Below are positions 9,071-18,073 of a stretch of 64,000 nt of DNA, in pieces; the stretch's first letter is position 1; each line of letters starts with the position of its first letter. Both the position numbers and the translations under genes were made by a program. This DNA comes from Aquimarina amphilecti (GTDB lineage: Bacteria; Bacteroidota; Bacteroidia; Flavobacteriales; Flavobacteriaceae), in NCBI RefSeq assembly GCF_900109375.1, contig NZ_FOAB01000006.1, positions 1 through 64,000 on the forward strand, read 5' to 3'. Below the pieces are notes generated by a model. The model did no database searches, was not told the origin of the DNA, and was given only the letters and a program-made list of their open reading frames with translations.

Positions 9071-10333
9071 ATGAGAATTTACTGTTTACTAGCCGCTTTT
9101 TGCTCTTTACTACAATATAGTTATGCGCAACAATTGGATGTTGATTTTTCTAGAGATGGATTACTAGTTTTTAAAGAATTAGGCGTTTTAACTTCTCATA
9201 TTATTGATTTTGATGTTCTAGAAGGTGGAGAAATCAATGTTTTATACGAATCTGATGCAAAAAGAAACCTGATGCGTCTTGCTAAAAACGGGGCAAAAGA
9301 TATTCGTTTTAATACAGAAATAAGCAATCTAAATAACGAATATACCATACCAGTAGCGATTAATTCTAAAGCAGATGGGAGTATCTTGGTTCTATCAAAT
9401 TTTTGGAATGGGTATAGTTGGATGATTTCTGTTAATGAGTTTTATGATGATGGAACTATTAATCATGGATTTGGTAGTAGCGGAGTATACAAAAAGAATA
9501 TTCTTGATAATTTAGATGATAATTACGGACAATATATTTATGCTTCATCAAAAGATGAGATAATAGTTGTCGCTAAAGTAAAAGATTTTAGAACAACAGA
9601 AAGTGAAGAAAAGATTGCTATTCTTAAGCTTTCTGATATTGGTGAAACATTATCCTCCGGTTTATATGATGATCATTACTTTACATTAAATTGCTCTGCA
9701 ATGGCAGATGATTATCTATTATTGGCGTATTCTGAATCTATAGATAATGGGCAAGAACAAGCTACGTACCTGGCTGGATTAGATAGTAGAAAAATGTCTT
9801 CTAATAAATTAAACTGTATACAGATTAATGAAGATTATCAATCATTTGATCGTATTGTGTTATCCGAAGAAGAGATGTATACTTCTCAATTGAAAAGTGA
9901 TTCTGAAGGTCTGTATCATATTCGTAAATATGATGTAGAAGGAAATCTGGATGCTTCTTTTTTTGATACTGGAGAAATGAGTTATAGTGCAGATATTTAT
10001 AACACTGATTTTGTGGTGAATGATAAGGGGGAAGTATTTGTTATTTCTGCTAGTTTAGATAATGAATTCGAAATATTGATCAAAAAGTTATTGAACAATG
10101 GTGATGTCGATACAGATTATGGTACTAATGGGGTGGCTTCAGTTTTTCTTAAATACCCAATTTTGGAATTAAATAAAATTCGATTGAATAAAAAAAGTGA
10201 GTTATATATTTCTGGTGAAATGCGTGTTGAAGGAGATTCTTATGGTTTTATGACAAAATTAAAACTAAATATGGAGCAACTAAAAAGAGAAAAATTAGAA
10301 AAATTCTTGGATAATTTATTTACTAAAGAATAG
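9071..10333 (+). CDS. Exported propeller-like protein (delta-60-type repeats)
   Basis: The protein has 420 residues. A signal peptide (MRIYCLLAAFCSLLQYSYAQ) is followed by irregular beta-rich repeats. Several repeats carry fragments typical of delta-60 repeats, such as INHGFGSSGVYKKN, LDASFFDTGE and VDTDYGTNGVASVF, each followed by a segment ending in a short beta strand. This suggests a secreted or periplasmic beta-propeller. There is no C-terminal T9SS tail: the protein ends in a Lys/Glu-rich helix (LKREKLEKFLDNLFTKE). No enzymatic motif is visible. It converges with the next small gene at a distance of four bases. Confidence 0.7.
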   Translation: MRIYCLLAAFCSLLQYSYAQQLDVDFSRDGLLVFKELGVLTSHIIDFDVLEGGEINVLYESDAKRNLMRLAKNGAKDIRFNTEISNLNNEYTIPVAINSKADGSILVLSNFWNGYSWMISVNEFYDDGTINHGFGSSGVYKKNILDNLDDNYGQYIYASSKDEIIVVAKVKDFRTTESEEKIAILKLSDIGETLSSGLYDDHYFTLNCSAMADDYLLLAYSESIDNGQEQATYLAGLDSRKMSSNKLNCIQINEDYQSFDRIVLSEEEMYTSQLKSDSEGLYHIRKYDVEGNLDASFFDTGEMSYSADIYNTDFVVNDKGEVFVISASLDNEFEILIKKLLNNGDVDTDYGTNGVASVFLKYPILELNKIRLNKKSELYISGEMRVEGDSYGFMTKLKLNMEQLKREKLEKFLDNLFTKE

Positions 10334-10337
10334 TAAA

Positions 10338-10619
10338 TTATTTAGATAATTCTTCTAACCTTTCCTTTTCTATTTTAGTGAGTTTATCAATACCTTGCTT
10401 GTTTATTTTATCTAATAAATCATTTAATTCTTTTTCTTTTTCTATTTTATTTGTGTTGTATCGATCGTCTATATCTAATAGCCCTTCTGGTTTTTCCTTA
10501 ATACTTTTTTTGAATTGCAAAAAATCAGGTTTTAACCACTTGATGAAAACAAAAATGACAATAACGGCAATTATTAAAGGAATAGAAATAAAGGTTATCA
10601 ATAAAATCGGAGATATCAT
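10338..10619 (-). CDS. Small membrane protein with rhomboid-tail-like motif
   Basis: The protein has 93 residues: one N-terminal membrane helix (LLITFISIPLIIAVIVIFVF), then a charged tail. The tail DDRYNTNKIEKEKELNDLLD followed by KINKQGIDKLTKIEKERLEEL closely resembles the DUF6576-type tail found at the C-terminus of many Bacteroidetes rhomboid proteases (DDKFN...ILDKISKKGYDSLTKxEK). Here it is attached to a single helix with no rhomboid catalytic domain. It is therefore probably a real small gene in which that tail occurs alone. Its function is unknown. An overlapping plus-strand frame at 10378-10653 is rejected because this motif lies on the minus strand. Confidence 0.65.
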   Translation of the reverse strand: MISPILLITFISIPLIIAVIVIFVFIKWLKPDFLQFKKSIKEKPEGLLDIDDRYNTNKIEKEKELNDLLDKINKQGIDKLTKIEKERLEELSK

Positions 10620-10679
10620 AAAAATTCTAATTAATTCAGAACGAATATTATAAATATTCTTTTTTTAAATTTATGAATA

Positions 10680-11441
10680 TTATCTAATCTTTTGAGTAAA
10701 ATCTTCAATACTTTCTACACCATTTTGAGTTAAGTGTTTGATAAAAGCAGATCCAATAATTGCACCTTTTGTAGTTTTAGTCGCTTGAGTAAAGGTTTCA
10801 TTATTACTAATACCAAATCCAACAATCTGTGGCGCCTTTAAATCCATATTAGCGATACGCTCAAAATATGCTTCTTGTGTATTTCCAAATCCAGATGTGG
10901 ATCCTGTAACACTTGCAGAACTTACCATATAAATAAATCCATTAGAAACACTATCAATAAAACGTATGCGTTCTTCTGAAGTTTGTGGAGTAATTAAAAA
11001 GACATTGATTAATCCGTATTTTTCAAAAGTTTCTTGATATTGTTCGTGGTATTCCGCAACTGGTAAATCTGGTATTATTAACCCATCAATTCCTATTTCC
11101 TGACATTTGGCACAAAAAGCTTCTATCCCATACTGCATCATTGGGTTAAAGTATCCCATAATAATTAATGGTATGCTTACGGATTTACGGATATCTTTAA
11201 GTTGTTCAAACAATAGTTTAGTCGTCATTCCATTTTTTAACGCTATTGTAGAGCTTTCTTGTATTGTTGGTCCATCTGCCAACGGATCGCTAAAAGGTAA
11301 TCCGATTTCTATCATATCAACACCGCTTTTCTCTAGATCCTGAATGATTTTTTTGGTATCATGTAATGAAGGATAGCCTGCGGTAAAATATATTGATAAT
11401 AGTTTTTTATTTTGCTCAAGAGCTGTATTAATTCTGTTCAT
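10680..11441 (-). CDS. trpA: Tryptophan synthase alpha subunit
   Basis: TrpA splits indole-3-glycerol phosphate to indole and glyceraldehyde 3-phosphate and passes indole to TrpB. At 253 residues it is about normal length for the family. The catalytic Glu lies in VDMIEIGLPFSDPLADGPTI and the catalytic Asp in GLIIPDLPVAEY. The phosphate loop region FGISNNETF and GAIIGSAFIKHL are also present. It is the last gene of the operon, 89 bases behind trpB; that gap holds a large imperfect inverted repeat. No strong terminator is obvious between it and the next gene. Confidence 0.97.
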   Translation of the reverse strand: MNRINTALEQNKKLLSIYFTAGYPSLHDTKKIIQDLEKSGVDMIEIGLPFSDPLADGPTIQESSTIALKNGMTTKLLFEQLKDIRKSVSIPLIIMGYFNPMMQYGIEAFCAKCQEIGIDGLIIPDLPVAEYHEQYQETFEKYGLINVFLITPQTSEERIRFIDSVSNGFIYMVSSASVTGSTSGFGNTQEAYFERIANMDLKAPQIVGFGISNNETFTQATKTTKGAIIGSAFIKHLTQNGVESIEDFTQKIR

Positions 11442-11455
11442 GTTTTTATTAGTAC

Positions 11456-11524
11456 AGTAGTTTTTAGTTAGTACTTAGTGTTAACAAAGAATAGGTCAAT
11501 ACTAAGTACCAACTACTTTCTACT
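11456..11524. repeat. Imperfect inverted repeat between trpB and trpA
   Basis: Two 27-base arms (11456-11482 and 11498-11524) are complementary over about 22 positions, with a 4-base interior mismatch and a 15-base loop. The core is GTACTTAGT / ACTAAGTAC. It lacks a T run, so it looks more like an intercistronic hairpin or a palindromic repeat element than a terminator. Confidence 0.6.
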
Positions 11525-11530
11525 AATTTA

Positions 11531-12712
11531 TTATAATTTGAAATAATCTATATAAGTATTAAGGTCTTTATCTCCACGTCCCGAAAGACTAATAACTACA
11601 ATGTCATCAGGTTTAAATTTTTTGTCATTAAATACTGCTAAAGCATGTGATGTTTCTATTGCAGGTATGATACCTTCTAATTGAGATAATTCTAATCCAG
11701 CAGTCATGGCATCATCATCTGTTACAGAGTAAAACTCACCTCTTCCTGTTTTGTACAAGTGAGAATGTAAAGGACCTACACCTGGATAATCTAATCCAGC
11801 CGAAATAGAATATGGTTCAGTGATTTGTCCATCGCTTGTCTGCATTAGTAGTGTTTTGCATCCGTGTATAATCCCTTCTTTACCTAATTGAGATGTTGCT
11901 GCGCTTTCTCCACTGTTAACGCCTTTACCGGCTGCTTCTACAGCAATGATTCCTACGCTTGGTTCGTCTAAGAAATGATAGTACGTTCCTGCTGCATTAC
12001 TTCCGCCTCCAATACAAGCTACAACGTAGTCGGGATTTTCTCTTCCCTCTTTCTCTTTTAATTGCCATTTGATTTCTTCAGATATAATGGATTGAAATCT
12101 AGTAACCATATCAGGATATGGATGTGGGCCAATAGCAGAACCGATGATATAATGAGTATCTACAGGATTATTGATCCAATCTCTAATAGCTTCATTAGTT
12201 GCGTCCTTTAATGTTTTACTTCCGGATTTAGCAGGCCTTACTTCTGCACCAAGCATTTTCATACGAGCTACATTAGGAGCTTGACGTTTAATATCAATTT
12301 CTCCCATATATACGATACACTCAATTCCCATTAATGCGCAAACCGTGGCAGTAGCTACACCGTGTTGTCCAGCACCTGTTTCTGCAATAATTCTATTTTT
12401 GCCTAATTTTTTTGCTACTAAAATTTGCCCAATGGTATTGTTTACTTTGTGTGCCCCAGTATGATTTAAGTCTTCACGCTTTAAGTATACTTTGGTTTTG
12501 TGTTTTTCAGAAAGACGTTTAGCATAATATAAAGGAGATGGTCGTCCTACATAATCCCTTAATAGTTGATCAAACTCTTCTTTAAAAGAAGGTTCATTCA
12601 TAATCTCTAAATACGTAGATCTTAACTCTTCTACATTAGGATATAACATTTCTGGAATGTATGCTCCTCCAAAATCGCCATAATATCCTTTTTCGTTTAC
12701 TTGATAGCTCAT
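11531..12712 (-). CDS. trpB: Tryptophan synthase beta subunit
   Basis: TrpB is the PLP enzyme that joins indole and serine to make tryptophan. I chose the ATG at 12712 ([16 protein letters not shown], 393 residues), which matches the usual start. A longer frame to 12769 adds 19 atypical residues and overlaps trpF. The PLP lysine is in [14 protein letters not shown], the phosphate-binding loop is [10 protein letters not shown], and the catalytic Glu is near [10 protein letters not shown]. The sequence fits TrpB1, the normal TrpA partner, rather than the longer TrpB2. It lies 50 bases after the trpF stop. Confidence 0.97.
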   Translation of the reverse strand: MSYQVNEKGYYGDFGGAYIPEMLYPNVEELRSTYLEIMNEPSFKEEFDQLLRDYVGRPSPLYYAKRLSEKHKTKVYLKREDLNHTGAHKVNNTIGQILVAKKLGKNRIIAETGAGQHGVATATVCALMGIECIVYMGEIDIKRQAPNVARMKMLGAEVRPAKSGSKTLKDATNEAIRDWINNPVDTHYIIGSAIGPHPYPDMVTRFQSIISEEIKWQLKEKEGRENPDYVVACIGGGSNAAGTYYHFLDEPSVGIIAVEAAGKGVNSGESAATSQLGKEGIIHGCKTLLMQTSDGQITEPYSISAGLDYPGVGPLHSHLYKTGRGEFYSVTDDDAMTAGLELSQLEGIIPAIETSHALAVFNDKKFKPDDIVVISLSGRGDKDLNTYIDYFKL

Positions 12713-12762
12713 TTTTCTTATCTTTTTATTGATAGCATAGTAGTAAGACATAGATAACGCCT

Positions 12763-13437
12763 TTAACAATCTACGGTCAATAGTTTTTTAAATTTTTCTA
12801 AATCATTTATATTTTTTAATCCTGGTTCAATTTCAAATTTACTATTGATATCTATTCCATATATTGGTAAATCTGTTTCTAGGATTGTTTTTATTTTTTC
12901 AATTTCATTTAAGCCTATTCCTCCACTTAAAATAAATGGAGTAGTGGAGTTATAATTGTTTAAAACACCCCAGTCGAAAGTATATCCATTGCCTCCTTTT
13001 TCTTTTCCTTTTGTGTCAAAAAGAAAATAATCTACAATTCCTTCATAAGGTTTTAATATTTCAAAATCAAATTGGTCTTTGATAGAAAAAACCTTCCATA
13101 CTTCGAAGTTATAAGACTCAAAACCAACTTCGATTCCATTTTCGATAATTGGCAATGATAATTCCACTTCTTTTAGTGCTTTGCAGTATTCCGGACTTTC
13201 ATTACCATGAAGTTGTATGGCCTTTAAGCCATATTTTGCGATTTTTAAAACAACCTGATTTAAAGGCTCGTCTACAAAAACTCCTGTTTTTTTTATGGTT
13301 GCAGGTAACTTTGAAATTTCTCCATCGAAATTTCGAGGAGATTTTTCATAGAAAATGAACCCAAGATAATCTGGCTGCAATGCTGCAACAGCTTCTATGT
13401 TTTCTTGATATTTCATTCCGCATACTTTTAATTTCAT
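12763..13437 (-). CDS. trpF: Phosphoribosylanthranilate isomerase
   Basis: TrpF carries out the Amadori rearrangement of phosphoribosylanthranilate to CdRP. The protein has 224 residues. The N-terminal [16 protein letters not shown] contains the catalytic Cys of the KxCGxK/M motif, and the catalytic Asp is in [19 protein letters not shown]. The phosphate-binding segments are [12 protein letters not shown] and [16 protein letters not shown]. The start overlaps the trpC stop by four bases, which suggests translational coupling. In Bacteroidetes trpC and trpF are normally separate genes, as here. Confidence 0.96.
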   Translation of the reverse strand: MKLKVCGMKYQENIEAVAALQPDYLGFIFYEKSPRNFDGEISKLPATIKKTGVFVDEPLNQVVLKIAKYGLKAIQLHGNESPEYCKALKEVELSLPIIENGIEVGFESYNFEVWKVFSIKDQFDFEILKPYEGIVDYFLFDTKGKEKGGNGYTFDWGVLNNYNSTTPFILSGGIGLNEIEKIKTILETDLPIYGIDINSKFEIEPGLKNINDLEKFKKLLTVDC

Positions 13438-14219
13438 CTCTGCAAGGCTTTTATAAATTCTACAGCACTAGGACCTGGGTTTTCTGTTTTCATAAAATTT
13501 TCACCAATTAAAAACCCTTTATAACCATATGGTTGTAGTTCTTTTATTGCTTCTATATTACTAATTCCACTTTCTGAAACTTTTACGAAATCATCAGGGA
13601 TATGTTGACTTAATTTCTTGCTAACATCAATACTAACATCAAAAGTTTTAAGATTACGATTATTCACTCCTAACATATCTAAAGAAGGCATTATTGATTT
13701 CTCTAGCTCTTCTAGGTTGTGTACTTCTAGTAATACATCAAGAGATAATTTTTTGGCAAATTCTGATAATGTTTTTATTTCGTCTCTAGATAATACAGCG
13801 GCGATTAATAATACTACATCGGCACCATATGCTTTGGCTTCTAATAGTTGGTATTCATCTATGATGAATTCTTTACGTAATAACGGCATCTTTACAGAAG
13901 CTCGAGCCAACAATAGATCATCTAAAGATCCACCAAAATATTTTCCATCCGTTAGAACTGACATTCCACAAACTCCTGCATTTTCATATCCTACGGCTAC
14001 ATCTTGGACGCTAACTTTTTGATTAATCACTGATTTAGAAGGAGACCTACGTTTGTGTTCTGCAATAATACCGGTTGTACTATTTCTTAATGCCTCTGCT
14101 AATGAGTTTCCTTCTCTGTCAAATAGTACAGAGTTTTCTAGTTGTCGAACAGGTATTATGCTTTTCCTTAATGCTACTTCTTTATATTTATCTGCTATAA
14201 TTCTATCTAGTATGTTCAT
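13434..14219 (-). CDS. trpC: Indole-3-glycerol phosphate synthase
   Basis: TrpC closes the indole ring from CdRP. The protein has 261 residues and a TIM-barrel pattern. The substrate-binding motif IIAEHKRRSPSKSVIN carries the catalytic Lys, PLLRKEFIIDEYQL carries a second conserved Lys, and the Glu/Asn pair is seen in LLEVHNLEEL and LGVNNRNLKTFDV. VSESGISN and GFLIGENFM form the phosphate site. It begins 17 bases after trpD and overlaps trpF by four bases. Confidence 0.97.
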   Translation of the reverse strand: MNILDRIIADKYKEVALRKSIIPVRQLENSVLFDREGNSLAEALRNSTTGIIAEHKRRSPSKSVINQKVSVQDVAVGYENAGVCGMSVLTDGKYFGGSLDDLLLARASVKMPLLRKEFIIDEYQLLEAKAYGADVVLLIAAVLSRDEIKTLSEFAKKLSLDVLLEVHNLEELEKSIMPSLDMLGVNNRNLKTFDVSIDVSKKLSQHIPDDFVKVSESGISNIEAIKELQPYGYKGFLIGENFMKTENPGPSAVEFIKALQR

Positions 14220-14236
14220 TCTTTAATAACTGTCAA

Positions 14237-15232
14237 CTAATTTTTACTCAATTCTTGTACTTTCTTTAATGCTTCTAATCCTTTACCTGATAGTAATGAT
14301 TCTTTTGCTTTTTCGAATCCTTGAATTGGGGATAAATTTTGAACTGTTGCAATTGCCATTCCTGCATTGGCAGAAACTACGTTGTTTTGAGCCTCAGTTC
14401 CTTTTCCACTTAGAATATTCATGAAAATAGCTGCGGATTCTTCTATGGAATCTCCACCTACGATTTCTTCCATTTTTAGAGTTTTTACTCCAAAATCTTC
14501 AGGTGTTAACATTCCTTCAGTCTTATTAGATATTGTTTTTGTGCTGCCTGTGAGGGATATCTCATCATACCCGTCTAGTGCATGAATTATAGTAAAATTT
14601 TTATCTGTATTTTGATATAAATACCCATACATTCTTGCTAATTCAAGATTGAATACACCTACGATTTGATTTTTTGGAAATGCTGGATTTACCATTGGTC
14701 CTAGCATATTAAAGAATGTCTTTACTCCTAACTCTCTTCGTATTGGAGCTACATTTTTCATAGCTGGATGAAATAAAGGTGCATGCAAAACACATATTCC
14801 TGCTTCATCAATACTGCGTTTTAGAAAATCTTTATCGTTACTAAATTTAATTCCTAAATGTTCCATAACGTTAGAACTACCACATTTAGAGGAAACCCCA
14901 TAATTTCCGTGTTTGGTTACTTTGATACCTGCACCTGCAGAAACAAAAGATGATAATGTAGAAATATTGAAAGTATCTTTTCCGTCTCCTCCAGTTCCAC
15001 AAAGATCGATAGGATTATATTCGCTTAGGTCTACAGCAATACATAGTTCTAATAAAGCGTCTCTAAAACCTTCTAGTTCTTCGACAGTAATACTACGCAT
15101 CATATATACAGTTAGAAAAGAAGCAATCTGACTTTGATTGTAGGATCCTTTAGAAATGTTGACTAAAACCTGCTTAGCTTCTTCCTTAGAAATAGTCTCG
15201 TGATTGATTAATCTATTGAGTAATTTTTTCAT
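14237..15232 (-). CDS. trpD: Anthranilate phosphoribosyltransferase
   Basis: TrpD transfers phosphoribosyl from PRPP to anthranilate. The protein has 331 residues, normal for the family. The PRPP-binding GTGGDGKDTFNIST motif is near residues 80-93, KHGNYGVSSKCGSSNVME follows, and the Mg2+-binding DE pair is in ALDGYDEISLTG. It is separate from trpG, unlike the fused enterobacterial form, and lies 10 bases after trpG in the operon. Confidence 0.97.
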   Translation of the reverse strand: MKKLLNRLINHETISKEEAKQVLVNISKGSYNQSQIASFLTVYMMRSITVEELEGFRDALLELCIAVDLSEYNPIDLCGTGGDGKDTFNISTLSSFVSAGAGIKVTKHGNYGVSSKCGSSNVMEHLGIKFSNDKDFLKRSIDEAGICVLHAPLFHPAMKNVAPIRRELGVKTFFNMLGPMVNPAFPKNQIVGVFNLELARMYGYLYQNTDKNFTIIHALDGYDEISLTGSTKTISNKTEGMLTPEDFGVKTLKMEEIVGGDSIEESAAIFMNILSGKGTEAQNNVVSANAGMAIATVQNLSPIQGFEKAKESLLSGKGLEALKKVQELSKN

Positions 15233-15241
15233 CGTAAGAGT

Positions 15242-15811
15242 TTAATTATTAATCCAGTTTTCTAACATTGTTTTTCCATCAGGAGTAAGTACAGATTCTG
15301 GATGAAACTGTACGCCTCTAACATCTAATTCTTTATGTCGTAGAGACATTATTTGCCCATTTTTATCAAAGGATGTTGCCTCTAGACAAGAAGGTAAATC
15401 TTTCTCTGATACGACCCATGAGTGATATCGTCCTACATCAAAAGTATCGTTGAGACCTTTAAAGAGAGGCTCATCTGATACGGTAAGTTTTACCTCAGTA
15501 GCAACACCGTGATATACTTCATCAAGGTTGATAATATTTCCACCAAAAACTTCTCCGATAGCTTGTTGACCAAGACATACGCCAAATATACTTTTGGTGT
15601 CTGCATATGTCTTAATGATTTCTTTTAAAAGCCCAGCTTCATCAGGAATACCTGGTCCTGGTGAAAGTAATATTTTATTAAAAGAAGCTACTTCTTCTAT
15701 ATTCAATTGATCATTTCGTTTTACAATTACTTCACACCCTAAGTCTTCTAGGTAATGAACCAGATTGTAAACAAATGAATCGTAGTTGTCAATTACTAAT
15801 ACTTTTTTCAT
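15242..15811 (-). CDS. trpG: Anthranilate synthase glutamine amidotransferase subunit
   Basis: TrpG releases ammonia from glutamine for TrpE. The protein has 189 residues and is a complete class I amidotransferase. The nucleophile Cys is in FGVCLGQQAIGE, the His-Glu pair is in GVQFHPESVLTPDG, and the oxyanion-strand LLSPGPGIPDEAG is present. It may also serve a PabB enzyme encoded elsewhere (inference). The gene follows trpE by 27 bases. Confidence 0.96.
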   Translation of the reverse strand: MKKVLVIDNYDSFVYNLVHYLEDLGCEVIVKRNDQLNIEEVASFNKILLSPGPGIPDEAGLLKEIIKTYADTKSIFGVCLGQQAIGEVFGGNIINLDEVYHGVATEVKLTVSDEPLFKGLNDTFDVGRYHSWVVSEKDLPSCLEATSFDKNGQIMSLRHKELDVRGVQFHPESVLTPDGKTMLENWINN

Positions 15812-15838
15812 ATTATTTAGTAGGAGTTTATTAGCTCC

Positions 15839-17236
15839 TTATATTTCTTCGGCTAGTTTTAACGCTTTAGTTAATGCTCCTAGTTTATTGTATACTTCTT
15901 GTAGCTCGTTTTCTTCGTTAGATTCATTGACTAATCCTGCTCCGGCTTGCCAATGTAATTGATGATTTTTACTTAAAAATGTTCTAATCATAATGGCATG
16001 ATTGAAATTTCCTGAGAAATCCATAAAGCCAATAGCTCCTCCATAAAAATCCCGATTTACAGTTTCATATTTTTCTATAAGTTGCATAGCCATGTGTTTT
16101 GGAGCTCCACTTAGTGTTCCTGCCGGAAATGTATCAGCAACTACTTGCATTGTTGTTGTGTCCTTGTGTTTTTTTCCAGTTACTTTACTTACTAAATGAA
16201 TTACATGTGAATAGAACTGGACTTCTCTATAAGTGTCTACAGTAACATCACTTCCGTTGCGACTTAAATCATTACGTGCTAGATCTACAAGCATTACATG
16301 TTCTGCGTTCTCTTTTTCGTCCACGGACAGTTTTTTTGCTAACTCCGCATCTTGTTCATCATTTCCAGTTCGTTTAAAAGTTCCGGCTATAGGATGGATT
16401 TCTGCAATATCATCTTTAACTACTAATTGAGCTTCTGGTGAGCTTCCGAATATTTTGAAATCACCATAATCGAAATAGAATAGGTAAGGAGATGGGTTTA
16501 TGCTTCTTAGTGCTCTATATACATTAAACTCATCACCTTTAAACTTTTGAGAAAAACGTTTTGATAGAACTAACTGAAAAACATCTCCCCGTTGACAGTG
16601 TTGTTTAGCTAATGCGACATGTTCTTTGTATTGTTCATCATCTAAATTAGAGGCCGTTTCATCCACAGTGGCGAAGCTATATGAAGCAAAGTTTTTTACA
16701 TTGAGAAGGGATTCTATTTCTGTAATATTACTTTCAGAATCATAGCAATGGGCAAAAATATAAGCCTCATTGTTAAAGTGGTTGATTGCAATAATATTTT
16801 GGTATACATTGTATTGCATGTCAGGTATATCTAAGCCACCTTCTTTTTTTGTAACGGTTATGTTTTCAAAATATCGTACAGAATCATAAGAAATATAGCC
16901 AAATAGTCCATTGTTTATAAACTTAAAATCACTTTTAGAGGTTTTAAATTTTTGACTAAACTGCTCTATAACAAGAGGGATATTAGTATCGTTAGTTATT
17001 GGAGTTTCTTTACTTGTTTTGTCTGGAAATGATTCGTAAATAGTTTCATTTTCAATTTTAATATTAGCTATAGGATTGCAACAGATATACGAAAAACTGT
17101 TTTCGTTCCCTCTATAATCACTGCTTTCTAATAATAGACTATTAGGAAATCTATCTCTAATTTTTAGATAGACACTAACCGGTGTAATAGTATCGGCAAG
17201 AATTTGTTTGAAATGTGTGGTTAATGTATAACTCAT
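15839..17236 (-). CDS. trpE: Anthranilate synthase component I
   Basis: TrpE converts chorismate to anthranilate using ammonia from TrpG. The protein has 465 residues. The chorismate-binding domain shows FQLVLSKRFSQKF, IHPIAGTFKRTGNDEQDAEL, the HVMLVDLARNDLSR motif, PAGTLSGAPKHMAMQ, and GFMDFSGNFNHAIMIRT near the end. The N-terminal LLESSD segment is the conserved feedback site for tryptophan (LLES), so end-product inhibition is likely. It is the first structural gene of the operon, preceded by the attenuator leader. Confidence 0.97.
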   Translation of the reverse strand: MSYTLTTHFKQILADTITPVSVYLKIRDRFPNSLLLESSDYRGNENSFSYICCNPIANIKIENETIYESFPDKTSKETPITNDTNIPLVIEQFSQKFKTSKSDFKFINNGLFGYISYDSVRYFENITVTKKEGGLDIPDMQYNVYQNIIAINHFNNEAYIFAHCYDSESNITEIESLLNVKNFASYSFATVDETASNLDDEQYKEHVALAKQHCQRGDVFQLVLSKRFSQKFKGDEFNVYRALRSINPSPYLFYFDYGDFKIFGSSPEAQLVVKDDIAEIHPIAGTFKRTGNDEQDAELAKKLSVDEKENAEHVMLVDLARNDLSRNGSDVTVDTYREVQFYSHVIHLVSKVTGKKHKDTTTMQVVADTFPAGTLSGAPKHMAMQLIEKYETVNRDFYGGAIGFMDFSGNFNHAIMIRTFLSKNHQLHWQAGAGLVNESNEENELQEVYNKLGALTKALKLAEEI

Positions 17237-17284
17237 GTTACATTTTTATATTTATAATTTATAAAACCCCTAATTTATTAGAAC

Positions 17285-17318
17285 AAAAAAAAGGCTTGTC
17301 GTGATTTGACAAGCCTTT
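17285..17318 (-). terminator. trp attenuator terminator
   Basis: On the minus strand an 11-bp perfect stem (AAAGGCTTGTC / GACAAGCCTTT) closes a 7-base loop and runs into a stretch of eight U residues. It lies between the leader peptide and trpE. The leader segment GTCGTGA (17359-17353) is perfectly complementary to TCACGAC (17304-17298), which covers the loop and the foot of the 3' arm. This provides an alternative pairing that should hinder the terminator. Confidence 0.88.
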
Positions 17319-17347
17319 GATATGTTTACTTAACTATATGACAGGAG

Positions 17348-17410
17348 CTATCTCACGACGTTTTCGTTATAAGATGACCACCACCACGTATTTGTTAAGA
17401 TTATATTCAT
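17348..17410 (-). CDS. trpL: trp operon leader peptide with three Trp codons
   Basis: This 20-codon ORF reads M-N-I-I-L-T-N-T-W-W-W-S-S-Y-N-E-N-V-V-R and then TAG. It lies between the promoter and the attenuator terminator of trpE. Three consecutive UGG codons are strong evidence for a ribosome-stalling leader: a stall there leaves the GTCGTGA segment about 20 bases downstream uncovered and able to disrupt the terminator. When charged tRNA-Trp is plentiful the ribosome reaches the stop codon and covers that segment, so the terminator forms. The mechanism is inferred from the classic trp attenuator; the layout is read directly from the sequence. Confidence 0.88.
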   Translation of the reverse strand: MNIILTNTWWWSSYNENVVR

Positions 17411-17427
17411 TTTAAAATTTCTTGAGT

Positions 17428-17458
17428 CAAATATATAAATTTATTATAATTCAAAAAA
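17428..17458 (-). promoter_or_regulatory. trp operon promoter
   Basis: On the minus strand TTTTTTG (17458-17452) is followed after 16 bases by TATATTTG (17435-17428), a good match to the Bacteroidetes -33/-7 promoter. It lies just after the yceI stop and about 18 bases before the leader ATG, so the transcript would start only about ten bases before trpL. Confidence 0.6.
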
Positions 17459-17465
17459 CAAAAAA

Positions 17466-18032
17466 TTACATTTTTAAATTTACGGCTAATTCAAATTCAT
17501 CGCTGATAGCTTTATCTCCTAGATTATCAAAGAAGCTTCCTGATCCATATTTGATATCATATTTAGTTCTATCAACATTCAATGTTGCGGAAGCAGTCGA
17601 TCCATTTACTGCAAGTTCAAAAGCAATAGGGTTCGTTTTACCCTTGATAGTAAGGTCTCCGGCAATTTTATAACCACCATCCATTTTTGTAGCTTTTTTA
17701 ATGATAAGTTTCGCGTTTTTAAAGTTCTGCACTCCAAAGAAATCATCAGAATTAAGATGTCCTTCTAGTTTTTCTTTCCCTTTTCCAGCTTCAAGATCTG
17801 TAACAGCAAGTGAACTCATGTCTACTATAAACTCTCCTCCGCTTAGATTTTTATTATCAAAGGTTAAGAATCCACTAGAAAAACTAAGCGTTCCTGTATG
17901 TTGACCTGTAACTTTTTTACCTGTCCAATTAATAGTACTTTCTGCAGTATTTATTTGTTTTTGTTGTGCATAAAAGGATGTAGTAGCAATTAAAGTTAAT
18001 GCTAGCAATAATGGTTTAAGTTTAGTTTTCAT
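17466..18032 (-). CDS. YceI family exported protein
   Basis: The protein has 188 residues with a signal peptide (ending TSFYAQQ). The YceI lipocalin-like pattern is clear: INTAESTINWTGKKVTGQHTG-type start near residues 27-47, then FDNKNLSGGEFIVDMSSL, EGHLNSDDFFGVQNFKNA and AGDLTIKGKTNPIAFEL. Family members bind isoprenoid-like or amphiphilic molecules in the periplasm and are often linked to stress or acid responses. The neighbouring minus-strand MarR gene, 41 bases upstream, probably forms a two-gene operon with it, suggesting control by that regulator. It reads toward the trp promoter without a strong terminator between. Confidence 0.92.
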   Translation of the reverse strand: MKTKLKPLLLALTLIATTSFYAQQKQINTAESTINWTGKKVTGQHTGTLSFSSGFLTFDNKNLSGGEFIVDMSSLAVTDLEAGKGKEKLEGHLNSDDFFGVQNFKNAKLIIKKATKMDGGYKIAGDLTIKGKTNPIAFELAVNGSTASATLNVDRTKYDIKYGSGSFFDNLGDKAISDEFELAVNLKM

Positions 18033-18073
18033 AATTTTTAAAATTTAATGATTATATAAATGTGTTTACTTAA

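Noticed and set aside
10378-10653. 91-residue plus-strand frame opposite the small membrane protein
   Set aside because: The minus-strand frame has a membrane helix plus a recognisable tail motif; the plus-strand translation is low-complexity Ser/Ile/Phe.
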